64,000 nt of DNA, taken from assembly GCA_019058445.1 (NCBI GenBank), contig JAHPZA010000006.1, positions 641,063 through 705,062 on the forward strand. The letters are read 5' to 3'. The notes beneath the pieces are model-generated. The model was not told where the DNA came from. It ran no database searches and saw only the letters and a program-made list of their open reading frames with translations. The position numbers and the translations under genes are program-made. Shown here one piece after another: positions 1-8,484 of the stretch. Within the stretch, counting starts at the first letter, position 1. The number at the start of each line of letters is the position of its first letter. The DNA comes from Promethearchaeota archaeon. Its GTDB lineage: Archaea > Asgardarchaeota > Lokiarchaeia > Sigyniarchaeales > SOKP01.

Positions 1-931
1 TGATACTTGCAGATTGTACATTTTTTTTCCGAAGTGGTTTAGGAGAATTTGAAGTTTCCTCCCAAATAATATATGAATTGGCTTTTTTATCTCCAATATC
101 TTTACCTCGGAGAAGTTTACCTGTATCACTTCTTACCAAAAAAGGACCATTGGTATGTTCCCGAATAAACTCTATGTTGTAGAACTTATTTTGAAAAATT
201 ACATTCATTAATCCCAACGCTAAAGCGCTATCTGTACCAGGTTTTAATCCCAGAAACTCATCAGCTTTAGAAGCTGTCACAGTAAAGCGTGTGTCAACAA
301 CTACTACTTGCGTACCGGCTTCTTTTGCGTCCATTATTTTTCTCATAGTCTGAAGAGGCATAGATTCTCCTGGGTTTGCGCCCCACACAACTAGCAATTC
401 AGGCCAATTCCTCTGCCAAAACTTCCCAAAAAGATACATATACGGAAATTGACTACCAAAAATAACTCGACTCCCGCATGGCAACCCCGCATCCCCATAA
501 CCCCAAGCACTTACTCGAGTACTCTGAGTTAGACTTGCTATTCTAAGGTATGCTCCAAATTTAGTTGTACCTGCGCCTGGACCACCTAATACCCACCCGA
601 TAGATCTCCATCCAAATTTATCTGCAATACTTCTAAAGTTTTCAACAATAATATCGTAAGCTTCGTCCCAGGAAATTCGTTCAAATTTTGCTTGACCTCT
701 CTCTCCCACACGCTTCATAGGATATTTTAAACGATCAGAATGATATGTGATATCCAAACTAGAAAGCCCTCTAAGACATATTCTCCGATCTATTTTATTC
801 GGAAACTCCGCAGGTTCTAATTTTATGATACGATCTCCTTGGAGATGAGCTAAAATACCACAAGCATCAATACCACAATGTGCTGGACAGGCAGTTCTTA
901 TTTTCCTTATCTCATTATTATTTACTGACAT
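1..931 (-). CDS. Molybdopterin oxidoreductase, N-terminal part (runs off left edge)
   Basis: The open frame starts at ATG 931 and continues past base 1, giving about 310 residues. It is the N-terminal part of a DMSO-reductase-superfamily enzyme. A [4Fe-4S] site is visible as CPAHCGIDAC (Cys15, Cys19, Cys24) with a fourth Cys at residue 52 in RICLRG. It is followed by the usual ISWDEA motif near residue 80, a Gly-rich stretch, and VVWGANPGES and VVVVDTRFT, which bind the pyranopterin guanine dinucleotide. Family members transfer electrons to or from small substrates such as formate, polysulfide or acetylene. The substrate cannot be told from this part. The Cys in GLPCGSRV (about residue 140) might be the Mo/W ligand, but that is a guess. 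No twin-Arg signal is visible, so a cytoplasmic location is likely. Confidence 0.9.
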   Translation of the reverse strand, partial: MSVNNNEIRKIRTACPAHCGIDACGILAHLQGDRIIKLEPAEFPNKIDRRICLRGLSSLDITYHSDRLKYPMKRVGERGQAKFERISWDEAYDIIVENFRSIADKFGWRSIGWVLGGPGAGTTKFGAYLRIASLTQSTRVSAWGYGDAGLPCGSRVIFGSQFPYMYLFGKFWQRNWPELLVVWGANPGESMPLQTMRKIMDAKEAGTQVVVVDTRFTVTASKADEFLGLKPGTDSALALGLMNVIFQNKFYNIEFIREHTNGPFLVRSDTGKLLRGKDIGDKKANSYIIWEETSNSPKPLRKKNVQSASI

Positions 932-1087
932 GATAAAAGACTATGCTCCTTATTCTAATTCTAATAATCATAATATAATATTCAAATATTTTTTATATAT
1001 CAAATTTTAATTTAATATTTTTATAATATATTTTTTCTTTTGAGAAAATTTATAACTAAGTTAAATAATTCTTGATATGATTATATT

Positions 1088-1258
1088 ATGGCTGAAGATG
1101 AAGAATTTAATAATGAAGAAGAAACTGATAGTGAAGATGTGAAAAAAGAGAAAGAACAACTGGAGAGTTTAGGTGTTTCTAGTACATGGAATGTCTTGAC
1201 TGACTCTAAAAAAGAGAAGAAAGAAGAAAAAAAGCCCGAATTTCGAGGATTCAATTAG
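1088..1258 (+). CDS. Small highly acidic protein, 56 aa
   Basis: ATG to TAG gives a 56-residue protein with an Asp/Glu-rich N-terminal half and a Lys/Glu-rich C-terminal tail, joined by a short hydrophobic centre (LESLGVSSTWNVL). I do not recognise the family. The charged composition and lack of hydrophobic core suggest a disordered or peptide-like protein. It lies between two minus-strand genes and has its own AT-rich upstream region. The start is supported only by position and codon usage. Confidence 0.5.
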   Translation: MAEDEEFNNEEETDSEDVKKEKEQLESLGVSSTWNVLTDSKKEKKEEKKPEFRGFN

Positions 1259-1262
1259 TGAA

Positions 1263-2102
1263 TTACGTCTTTAAGATTACATTTAAAAGTATTGGAAAAT
1301 TTTTTTCGGCTCCATGGATTAGAAATAATCTATTTTTAATAGGAATTACTGCTTCATTCCCAGCCAAAATCCATTCTCTTTGGATTTCTTCCTTTATATA
1401 GACTTTAGCACCTACATATCCATCAAATGTCGCATCTTCTATCTTTAAATCTATAAAACCTGGAATATCATGATTCCTAATTTCATATTCAGTTTTGCTT
1501 TTGTATGTTGCTAAGGCAGCTTTTATCAAGTTTTCATCAGTTTCAATATTTCGGTCATACTCAAAAATTATAAGTCCACAATCATTAGTAGGAAATCCTT
1601 TAGCAGCTACTAATTCATAATCAAAAATAGTTCTACTAAGCGATTCAGAACGTTCAATGACTTCCGATTTAATCCCCCATTTACGCTCAATAAGTGGTTT
1701 TAAATATTTTATAAAACCAGGATGAACATTTTCTAAAATTATTTCTTTTTTCTCTTGAAATATTTTTTCAAGATTATCCCCTATGAAAATATAAGAGTCT
1801 TTAAGTTGCTTCAATTCGGTTTCATTCTTGTGGATGATTTTATCTAACATTTTAATCGGTGAATTTGCGACATAGTGCGTTCTTTTAGGTTTTTTCTTGA
1901 CTTCAATACCCTCTACCCAACCTTTTCCAATTAACCTATCCAGAATTCCATATATGGTTGTGCGACCTATTTCTAGATTATCCTTTAACCTTCCGACCAT
2001 ATCACCATTCGAACCCTTCTCTAATAACGCTAGATATACTCTTGCTTCTTCTGGAGTTAAACCAAACTGTATGAGTTTTTGAATGTATTCTTCATTAACC
2101 AA
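1263..2102 (-). CDS. TrmB-family transcriptional regulator
   Basis: A 279-residue protein with an N-terminal winged helix typical of TrmB regulators: FGLTPEEARVYLALLEKG (residues about 13-30), then the recognition helix around IGRTTIYGILDRLIGKGWVE, and a short coiled segment near residues 85-115. The C-terminal half is an effector-binding type domain rather than the classic sugar-binding TrmB domain. Such proteins usually control sugar uptake or central metabolism genes. The annotated start is TTG at 2102. No clear ribosome-binding site is seen, so the start is uncertain. A TATA-like box (2158-2165 on this strand) sits next to a palindrome at 2167-2188, which suggests autoregulation. The C-terminal part resembles that of the regulator at 4405-5727. 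Confidence 0.85.
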   Translation of the reverse strand: MVNEEYIQKLIQFGLTPEEARVYLALLEKGSNGDMVGRLKDNLEIGRTTIYGILDRLIGKGWVEGIEVKKKPKRTHYVANSPIKMLDKIIHKNETELKQLKDSYIFIGDNLEKIFQEKKEIILENVHPGFIKYLKPLIERKWGIKSEVIERSESLSRTIFDYELVAAKGFPTNDCGLIIFEYDRNIETDENLIKAALATYKSKTEYEIRNHDIPGFIDLKIEDATFDGYVGAKVYIKEEIQREWILAGNEAVIPIKNRLFLIHGAEKNFPILLNVILKT

Positions 2103-2157
2103 TTAAATCACGTTGATTTAGGAGTAAAGTCTGTTAAACACTTATAATTTTGAAAAA

Positions 2158-2206
2158 TATATAAATGTTGTCACTAGGTGACGACAACTTCAATATATTT
2201 AAATAT
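2158..2206. promoter_or_regulatory. Divergent promoter with central palindromic operator
   Basis: Two TATA-like boxes point away from each other: 2158-2165 for the TrmB-type gene and about 2198-2205 (TTTAAATA) for the methyltransferase. Between them lies a 22-base inverted repeat at 2167-2188: outer arms GTTGTC and GACAAC, with a nested GTCAC-TAG-GTGAC. A protein bound there would contact both promoters. The half-site GTTGTCACTA recurs in reverse at 18628-18637, ahead of a transporter gene. Binding by the adjacent TrmB protein is inference. Confidence 0.6.
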
Positions 2207-2256
2207 AAACAAAATTTTTCTCTAAATAGTAAAAACTAACTTAAAGAAGTGAAAAT

Positions 2257-2937
2257 ATGTCTAAAAGCAAAAAAAGAATTCCTGAAGGAGAGGCAATTTT
2301 AGATATGCCTGAATTAACCATGGAAGAGCTAAATGAGAGCTTTAGAAAACGAATGTGGGAATACAAACAGTTTGTGAAGTTCCTTATAAAGGGAGTAGGA
2401 ATTAAGGATTATTCTAAAATATTAGAAATCGGTCCGGGACCAGGATGGATTACAATTCTTTTAGCAAAGGCAAATCCCACATTAAAAATAACCGGTTTGG
2501 AAATATCTGAAGATATGATCAGGGTAGCAAATGAAAACAAAGAAAATGAGGGAATATCTGATCAAATTGAATTCATTCTTGGAGATGCAAAGAATATGAG
2601 TGAAATAAAAGATAAAACTTTTGATGCAGTGATCTCTCATGATAGTTTACATCACTGGGAAGATCCCATTAGAGTTTTTAATGAAATTCAAAGGGTGTTA
2701 AAAGAAAATGGTGTGTTTTGTATTAAAGATGGGCGAAGAGATATTGGTTTACCCGCTAAATTTATATTTAATATAGCAAAGCTTTTCATTTCTAAAACCA
2801 TGAGCTATTATTGGAAAACGTCAATAATGGCCGGATATACTCCTGAAGAATTAAACCAAATATTAAATCAGACCAAATTGAAAAATAGATATGAATTAAA
2901 AACCGATTTATTTGATTTAATAATTCATAATAAATAA
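2257..2937 (+). CDS. Class I SAM-dependent methyltransferase
   Basis: This 226-residue protein has a Rossmann methyltransferase core. Motif I is LEIGPGPGWITILLAK (about residues 50-65), the acidic end of strand 2 is LEISEDM, motif III is LGDAKNM, and motif IV is FDAVISHDSLHHWEDP, followed by the Methyltransf_11-type helix FNEIQRVLKENG. The substrate is unknown; HH after motif IV is common in small-molecule and quinone-type methylases. It is transcribed away from the TrmB-type gene through the shared promoter region at 2158-2206, so that regulator may control it. Confidence 0.9.
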   Translation: MSKSKKRIPEGEAILDMPELTMEELNESFRKRMWEYKQFVKFLIKGVGIKDYSKILEIGPGPGWITILLAKANPTLKITGLEISEDMIRVANENKENEGISDQIEFILGDAKNMSEIKDKTFDAVISHDSLHHWEDPIRVFNEIQRVLKENGVFCIKDGRRDIGLPAKFIFNIAKLFISKTMSYYWKTSIMAGYTPEELNQILNQTKLKNRYELKTDLFDLIIHNK

Positions 2938-2990
2938 GAAAAAATAAAAAATTAAAAAACTCTTTTTTATGCTAATTTATTACTAGTTTA

Positions 2991-3701
2991 TTATTCTTCC
3001 TTTAGGAATCTCCTTTTAATCATTTCCGGCATCATAAAACCGATATAAAACATAATCGCGCTTATGACTAATATCACGCGAAAAGGTGGAAAAGACAAAA
3101 CTGTTTCTAAAGCCGCTCCTATCAGATATATCAGAAATGCTAAGAGTAAGAATTTTCCCTTTAATTTAATCTCGGGTTTCTCTGATTGTAATGATCTATA
3201 AGCAAAATAAAAACCAGATATGATAAATATCACCAAATCCAATAGAAGATAAATAATTAAAAATACTCCTAAATCGATATTAACTGGGTCTACAAGCACT
3301 CCTAAGACAGAAATATCTGAAAATAGGAAATATAGGATTAATACCTCGAAAATTAGAGCATAGATAATATATGCACTAATTAGGGGTTTGAAATTCTTGA
3401 TTCTAGTGAGGTCGTTTAATGCCACAAACCATACAGTTAGCGTTAATGAAATAAATGAAAATGTAATTAAAATATACCAAAAGATTGATAATCCGACACC
3501 ATTAAATAAATAGACTAAGAAACTAATCGACGATCCCCACCAGGGTTTACTCATCACTATCCACGTTATTCCTACTAGAATAAGAGTTTTTTGTTTGAAT
3601 TCTCTATATTTTAACGCAATTTTTAAGCCTATTATTACCGAAAAAATTACAAAAAGAAGGCTAAAAAGACCATTTATCACAATAGTAGTATCAATTACCA
3701 T
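2991..3701 (-). CDS. Seven-helix integral membrane protein, unknown function
   Basis: A 236-residue protein made almost wholly of hydrophobic segments: about seven predicted helices, near residues 6-30, 37-66, 69-97, 106-130, 145-172, 182-204 and 207-230. It has no recognisable catalytic or ligand motif. The loops are short and Lys/Arg is enriched at helix ends. The protein at 27002-27778 has the same layout (seven helices, short loops, similar length) and may be a distant paralogue. I cannot assign a function. Confidence 0.75.
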   Translation of the reverse strand: MVIDTTIVINGLFSLLFVIFSVIIGLKIALKYREFKQKTLILVGITWIVMSKPWWGSSISFLVYLFNGVGLSIFWYILITFSFISLTLTVWFVALNDLTRIKNFKPLISAYIIYALIFEVLILYFLFSDISVLGVLVDPVNIDLGVFLIIYLLLDLVIFIISGFYFAYRSLQSEKPEIKLKGKFLLLAFLIYLIGAALETVLSFPPFRVILVISAIMFYIGFMMPEMIKRRFLKEE

Positions 3702-3831
3702 GTTAGCTTATGCCTAAGAGTTTAATGTTTTTTACAAATACCATGTTTTATTTGTATTTAAACCTATCTTGAACGAAAACGGCTTAAAAAATAAATTTAA
3801 AAGTATTAAATAAAGATAATTTAAAAAAAAC

Positions 3832-4392
3832 TCAATATTCAAGAGAAAATGTATTTTTAATCCAATCTTCAATATCCTTATTTGAATTGCTTCGGGGTTG
3901 TGCACCTTTATAAATATTAATTTGTCGCTCTTCTTCCATTTTCTTGGAAAGATCCCGAATTTCTGTTATATTCCCATTTTCAACTTGAATCTCAACCACC
4001 GTTCCAAAAGCCATTGGCCGCTGAAATCCCATATGGACATACATTTGCTGGATGAAATCTTTTGCTAACAATACTGTTCCTGTGAATTCTGCTTTCAGAT
4101 TTAAATTTTGATAGCAATAGTCAAATATAGAATTACCCGTCTCTTTAGCCGTTATAGGTTCGACTCCATTAATCTCAGGAGGTTTTTTCGCATTTACTAA
4201 CATTCCATCTAAGATTAAACGGTCGTTTGTAAATTTATATTTCATCACATACCCCCGCCAGCATGCTGTACATCTAAAATAAGATTGTATATCAAAATCT
4301 TCAGGAATGGGCAACTTACCACCCTTAAGACCCACAAGGGAAAATTTATCTCCATTATATAAAAATTCATCTGGGATTTGTGCTGTCGTGAT
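3832..4392 (-). CDS. Conserved protein with TACWRGY motif, non-canonical start likely
   Basis: The coding frame contains YFRCTACWRGYVMKY, which resembles the (S/T)xCWRGY signature of a widespread family of small hypothetical proteins. No function is known to me. The first canonical start in this frame is GTG at 4335 (167 aa), but the conserved-looking sequence PDEFLYNGDKFSLVG continues upstream of it. A strong ribosome-binding site (AGGGAGG, 4398-4404) lies five bases before an ATC codon at 4390-4392, giving 186 residues. The regulator gene upstream ends with TAG at 4405-4407 in this very frame, so this gene is in an operon with it or could be reached by stop-codon readthrough. I chose the ATC because of the ribosome-binding site. 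Confidence 0.65.
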   Translation of the reverse strand: MTTAQIPDEFLYNGDKFSLVGLKGGKLPIPEDFDIQSYFRCTACWRGYVMKYKFTNDRLILDGMLVNAKKPPEINGVEPITAKETGNSIFDYCYQNLNLKAEFTGTVLLAKDFIQQMYVHMGFQRPMAFGTVVEIQVENGNITEIRDLSKKMEEERQINIYKGAQPRSNSNKDIEDWIKNTFSLEY

Positions 4393-4404
4393 AAAAACCT
4401 CCCT

Positions 4405-5727
4405 CTAATATAGTTTTAAAATAATATCCATTATGTTTTGAAATTTCTCTTCTGAACCCCATATTACATATATTACGTTATCGATTGGTATTGCAACTTC
4501 TTTTATGGCAACAACCCAATCATGACCAATGTTATTTGCTATTTTACTACCCTCTTCAAACTTGAGAAGTATTGATGCTCCTAGATATTCTTGGACTTTA
4601 GTATATTCGATTTTCATCTCTTCAAAACCAGGGATGACACCCTCATTTTTTAATTTTTCAATCTGTTCTTCAATTTTATTATATACTAGATCTAGTTTAT
4701 CACGAACTCGCAACTCATCAATTATATCTTTATCATATTCGAAGAATATAATTCCGAAATCTTTTTCAAGCCCCATTATACCTAAAACATCAATGTCAAA
4801 GACTTCCCTACCCAAAGATCGAGAATCTTTATAACGTTCAGAGATATCTTCCCAGCCATTGCTAATGTATTCGTCTATTAACAGTCTGAAACTTTTAAGA
4901 ATTTTTATCTCTTCTTCCTTTTCCTGAATTATTTTATTTACCAAGTCACCTATAGGCCTTGCTACATAAATTTGTGTACCTCTTGGAGTTTCTAAAACCT
5001 TCTCAACCCAATTTTTTTTCAAAAGCCGTTCTATTATTCTATATATTGTAGTTCTTTTTATAACTAATTCTTTATTCAAATTACCTACTGTTTCTCCTTT
5101 TTCTCCTTTATTAAGTAAGGTTAAGTAAACTCTTGCCTCATCCGGACTTAATCCAAATTTCTGCAATCCTAATGTCTGCAATATTTTGGAAGTATCAAAT
5201 AAAAATTTAGTAGAAACCTCTTTGGTAAACGGATCTTCTTTACCTAATAAAACATCTGGGGCCATATAAGGTTCTTTTGTACTCATTAATCTTAATGTTC
5301 TTGAAGATAGAGTTATAACATCAATTAGCTGAACTAATGTATCCCCTTCATCCAGAGAAATTTTACAAATTATCCCTCTTTCCTCATCTTTAAAACCAAC
5401 TATAAAATCTTTTCGATTTGAAGAAAATGCAACTAGCTTGTCAAAGGTATTTTGTATAACTCTATAAATTATACCCATTATCTGAATTGTTTTTCCTTTC
5501 TCAGATTCCCATACAGAATTGATATTTTCTATATCTCCACCAATATCCCAATTTAATGTAGAGTATATTAAATTGTATATTATTCTCTTCTTTTCTTCCT
5601 CTTCTCCCTTTTCTTCTTCAATTAATTCTATAATTGCTACAGAATTTATATTTAAATCAGATTCCAGAAATGACTCTGCAATTTTTTCGTAGTTGGTCAT
5701 ATAGAGAGAAATTCTTTTACTTTTCAT
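4405..5727 (-). CDS. TrmB-type regulator with extra N-terminal roadblock-like domain
   Basis: A 440-residue protein. Residues about 190-270 form a TrmB winged helix (FGLSPDEARVYLTLLNKG, then VIKRTTIYRIIERLLKKNWVE), and the C-terminal region matches that of the 1263-2102 regulator in layout. Unlike that gene it carries about 160 extra N-terminal residues. Their order looks like helix (YEKIAESFLES), two strands (INSVAIIELIEE and IIYNLIYST), helix (MGIIYRVIQNTF) and two or three strands (KLVAFSSN, KDFIVGF, GIICKISL). This resembles a roadblock/longin-type fold, which is expanded in Asgard archaea; the fold call is inference. The downstream TACWRGY gene follows after its TAG stop with a ribosome-binding site directly after it. 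Confidence 0.8.
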   Translation of the reverse strand: MKSKRISLYMTNYEKIAESFLESDLNINSVAIIELIEEEKGEEEEKKRIIYNLIYSTLNWDIGGDIENINSVWESEKGKTIQIMGIIYRVIQNTFDKLVAFSSNRKDFIVGFKDEERGIICKISLDEGDTLVQLIDVITLSSRTLRLMSTKEPYMAPDVLLGKEDPFTKEVSTKFLFDTSKILQTLGLQKFGLSPDEARVYLTLLNKGEKGETVGNLNKELVIKRTTIYRIIERLLKKNWVEKVLETPRGTQIYVARPIGDLVNKIIQEKEEEIKILKSFRLLIDEYISNGWEDISERYKDSRSLGREVFDIDVLGIMGLEKDFGIIFFEYDKDIIDELRVRDKLDLVYNKIEEQIEKLKNEGVIPGFEEMKIEYTKVQEYLGASILLKFEEGSKIANNIGHDWVVAIKEVAIPIDNVIYVIWGSEEKFQNIMDIILKLY

Positions 5728-5807
5728 ATGATCATTTCGTTATATAATTATAGTATAAATAAAAAAATAAAATAATTTACCCGCGAATTTTTTGATTTTA
5801 TAGTAGG

Positions 5808-6008
5808 CTATTTGTATTTGTTTTTGAATTTTTCTTTTAAGTCTTTCAGCAAATCTTTCATACACTCGTTTTCTTTAGATCTTTGAATACGTGTAAAATC
5901 ATTTAGCATTGAAAATCGCTCTGTTGGGGTTTTTTTTGCATTCTTTTGTTCATCTGCTTCATCTGATAAAAGTATGCAGGGAATACCATCTATCACTCTT
6001 ATTTTCAC
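5808..6008 (-). CDS. Small charged protein next to actin, 66 aa
   Basis: The frame is open from GTG 6020, but GTG 6008 is the better start because a GTGAGG ribosome-binding site precedes it by about six bases. This gives 66 residues beginning with KIRVIDGIPCILLSDEAD. The N-terminus could form a short beta hairpin, and the rest is Lys/Glu-rich and helical (CMKDLLKDLKEKFKNKYK). I do not recognise the family. It follows the actin gene on the same strand after a gap of about 40 bases and is probably co-transcribed with it. An actin-related role is only suggested by position. Confidence 0.6.
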   Translation of the reverse strand: MKIRVIDGIPCILLSDEADEQKNAKKTPTERFSMLNDFTRIQRSKENECMKDLLKDLKEKFKNKYK

Positions 6009-6050
6009 CAAATTCCTCACCCTAATTTGATATTTAAGATAATTTGGATC

Positions 6051-7190
6051 TTAGAAGCATCGATGGATTACCTGAGGTCCCATTTCTTTATATTCGCGCC
6101 GAGTGATCCACATCCTATTAAAAGTCTTCAGAGATGCCAAGATCGACCCCCCGATCCACACAGAATACATTCTTTCGGGAGGGGATATGATCCTAACATC
6201 TACAGAATCCGGAATCTGTTCCTTAATTTCTTTAGCTAAACGCTCCTTGAATCCCGGATACATAGTAGAACCTCCCGAAAGAACGATATTCGAAAAAAGA
6301 TCTCGCCTTAAATCTACATCACACTCGTAGATCGCCCCTACTATTAGATCATCTAATGGTTCCAGTTCTTTTCCTACAGCCGACGGATTGAAGAAACATT
6401 CGGGTGCGAGAAACCTCTCCACACCTACATTTATAGTTTCTCCATCAGGTAACATGAAACTTTTCTCCATTCCTGCCACTTTTTTGGAAAGCATTACCTC
6501 CTTTTCCGGATCTAAAGCGACATAACAGAGTTTTTCTTTTATGTCCCTGACGATCTCCATTTCGGCTGAACTCATAAGGGTCACTCCTTTTTGCCTCAAT
6601 AGCCTCTGCAAATATCTTGTAACATCACGCCCTGCTAGATCGACTCTCTCGATTGCATGACTTAACGCAAAGCCTTCAAAGATCGGTACAATATGGGAAA
6701 CTCCATCACCGATATCTATGACCGTTCCCGTTACACGTCCTGAGGCATAAAGAGATAATACTGCCTGAGTTGCTACATATAATGCAGGAACGTTAAAGGT
6801 TTCAAACATGATTTCGCCCATTCTCTCCCTATTTGATCTCGGATTTAATGGAGCTTCGGTTAAAAGTACCGGATGCTCTGAAGGATCTATTCTTAAGTCT
6901 GTGTAAAATGTATAATGCCAGATTCTCTCCATAGAATTCCAGTCATCGACAATTCCATGCTCTATGGGAAAATTTAGTTTCATAACTCCCGAGAGTTCCG
7001 CAGCCTCCTCTCCGATATAATATTCTCTGGTAAAGTGTTTATACTCGGAAAGGATATTGTGATATTTTGGTGTGCCGATCATAGTAGGAAATACTGAACG
7101 AGGTTGATCCTCACCCGCATAACCGTTTTTTGAAATACCTGTGCCGTTGTCTAAGACGATTGGTTTTGAAAGTTGCTCATGATCTGCCAT
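6051..7190 (-). CDS. Actin (Asgard 'lokiactin')
   Basis: A 379-residue actin. Visible hallmarks: phosphate-1 loop LDNGTGISKNGYAGED near the N-terminus, phosphate-2 loop DIGDGVSH, adenosine motif LSGGSTMYPGF, connect-2 segment SVWIGGSILASL, and a C-terminus ending in WITRREYKEMGP and HRCF, very close to eukaryotic actin. Length equals cytoplasmic actin. ATG 7190 is chosen because GGAGG lies eight bases upstream; the longer GTG start at 7205 overlaps that site. It should bind and hydrolyse ATP and polymerise, as shown for Asgard actins. The start MADHEQ also resembles other actin N-termini. Its base composition is visibly more G+C-rich than its neighbours, as expected for a highly expressed, conserved gene. 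Confidence 0.97.
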   Translation of the reverse strand: MADHEQLSKPIVLDNGTGISKNGYAGEDQPRSVFPTMIGTPKYHNILSEYKHFTREYYIGEEAAELSGVMKLNFPIEHGIVDDWNSMERIWHYTFYTDLRIDPSEHPVLLTEAPLNPRSNRERMGEIMFETFNVPALYVATQAVLSLYASGRVTGTVIDIGDGVSHIVPIFEGFALSHAIERVDLAGRDVTRYLQRLLRQKGVTLMSSAEMEIVRDIKEKLCYVALDPEKEVMLSKKVAGMEKSFMLPDGETINVGVERFLAPECFFNPSAVGKELEPLDDLIVGAIYECDVDLRRDLFSNIVLSGGSTMYPGFKERLAKEIKEQIPDSVDVRIISPPERMYSVWIGGSILASLKTFNRMWITRREYKEMGPQVIHRCF

Positions 7191-7746
7191 AATTTTTTCC
7201 TCCACTTTAATATCTTATTTTTTTTAGATTTTTATTGAGGAATCAAGCATGAATTTGATGATAAAAGTATTGTTTAGATTGACTTTGCCTAAAATCATCT
7301 ACCGCAATATATTATCCAAATTCAGTATTGATTCCTTTGTTATTTTTTCCAAATTTTTATTACTTGATAATATAATAAAAATTCTACCTATATAAATCTT
7401 TGTCACCCTTCCGTGACAATCATGACACATGATCATAACATGTGATTTAACAATCGAGGAAAAGACATTTATTGATTCAAAAATTGCAGAATCAATAGGA
7501 TAAATATATTTTAAACAGTATAGACAAAATTCTTTGAGGGAAAAATTAAAATTACATATAATTTTTAAAAAAAATTGAACTAGGTAAGAAGATAGCAAAA
7601 ATTACTTAATCTTTAACGTCAAATTATTTAAATAGTAGTGAAAACATTAATTTTTAGGATTAGTTCTATATTTAATGATCTACCTATCAGCATCATTATC
7701 ATTACTTGATATTTCTTATTAAAATAATGAGGTTAATTTAATAACT

Positions 7747-8145
7747 ATGGCTAAACAAAAATATCTAATTCTAATTAGTGGCTCGATGAGATTTAAAGAA
7801 GAAATGACTTTATTATCAACCAAATTAAGAGAATTTGGAAACAATAAAATTATTGAACCAAGCGATGATATATATTATCAAGGCATCGGTCTTATCGAAA
7901 AAGCAAAGAATCATAAAATTTTTGAAAAACTCATTGAAAATGCTGATTTACTCTTAGTGTATAATAAAGAAGGGTATATTGGTCTTTCTTCAGCAATGGA
8001 AATACAAAAAGCTTTAGATTGTAAAGTTCCTGTGAGGCTTTTGTTTGAACCTGAAGCAATAGAGTTCAAGGCATTTTGTTTGCATCCAGAGTATGATTTT
8101 AAAGTAGATGAGAGAAATTTCTTCTTTTCAGAAAAACTATACTAA
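7747..8145 (+). CDS. Nucleoside 2-deoxyribosyltransferase-like protein
   Basis: A 132-residue alpha/beta protein. The N-terminus ILISGSMRFKEEM matches the start of the nucleoside 2-deoxyribosyltransferase-like fold (strand 1 then a Ser/Gly-rich nucleotide loop). The middle has ADLLLVYNKEGYIGLSSAMEI, corresponding to the DxxxxxxxxxxxGxSSAxEI helix where the fold ends, and then CKVPVRLLFE. The family cleaves or transfers nucleoside glycosidic bonds, but many small members have only a predicted nucleotide-binding role. No operon partner is seen. TATA-like sequence (TTTAAATA) lies at about 7626-7633. Confidence 0.7.
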   Translation: MAKQKYLILISGSMRFKEEMTLLSTKLREFGNNKIIEPSDDIYYQGIGLIEKAKNHKIFEKLIENADLLLVYNKEGYIGLSSAMEIQKALDCKVPVRLLFEPEAIEFKAFCLHPEYDFKVDERNFFFSEKLY

Positions 8146-8231
8146 TGTAATTTTATAAATCTTACGCTCTTTAAACATTACGTTGGAGCATTTAGAGCAC
8201 TTAATCTCATAGATGCTTATATTGAGGACAT

Positions 8232-8266
8232 ATTTTATATATTTATAAAAGATCTAAGTCGAGGGA
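8232..8266. repeat. 35-bp exact copy of the 3' tail of the amidohydrolase gene
   Basis: The 35 bases here are identical to 11548-11582. At the second site they are the last codons and stop of the amidohydrolase gene on the minus strand (PRLRSFINI then stop). Here the same codons are not attached to an amidohydrolase frame, so this is a detached gene tail left by a duplication or recombination. Confidence 0.8.
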
Positions 8267-8275
8267 TGTCTCCTT

Positions 8276-8371
8276 TTAAATGACTGTTATATCTAGTTTT
8301 GGGAATTGTTTCTTGAGCTCTTGAATTTTATCAAATAAAGGAGAGTTTTTTGGAATAAAAGAGATGAAGTA
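8276..8371 (-). pseudogene. Short 3' gene remnant (about 31 codons)
   Basis: The minus strand reads YFISFIPKNSPLFDKIQELK followed by KQFPKLDITVI and a stop, with a TAG just upstream and no start codon. The composition is clearly protein-like, but the rest of the gene is missing. It lies beside the detached amidohydrolase tail, which fits a rearranged patch. The gap 8146-8484 holds only this remnant, that repeat and T-rich sequence ahead of the next gene. Confidence 0.4.
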
Positions 8372-8484
8372 CTATTTCACAAAGAATCTTAAAAATCCTT
8401 TTTTTTTAATTTTTCTTTTTAATTTAGAAGATGTTTTTATACTATTAAGGAGCTTTATAAGGTAAATAATCTATTTGATTTGTG

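Noticed and set aside
7299..7598. 99-codon frame on the minus strand with a CHDCH motif
   Set aside because: Phe/Ile/Lys-rich low-complexity composition, no ribosome-binding site and no recognisable family; the Cys/His cluster alone is not enough.
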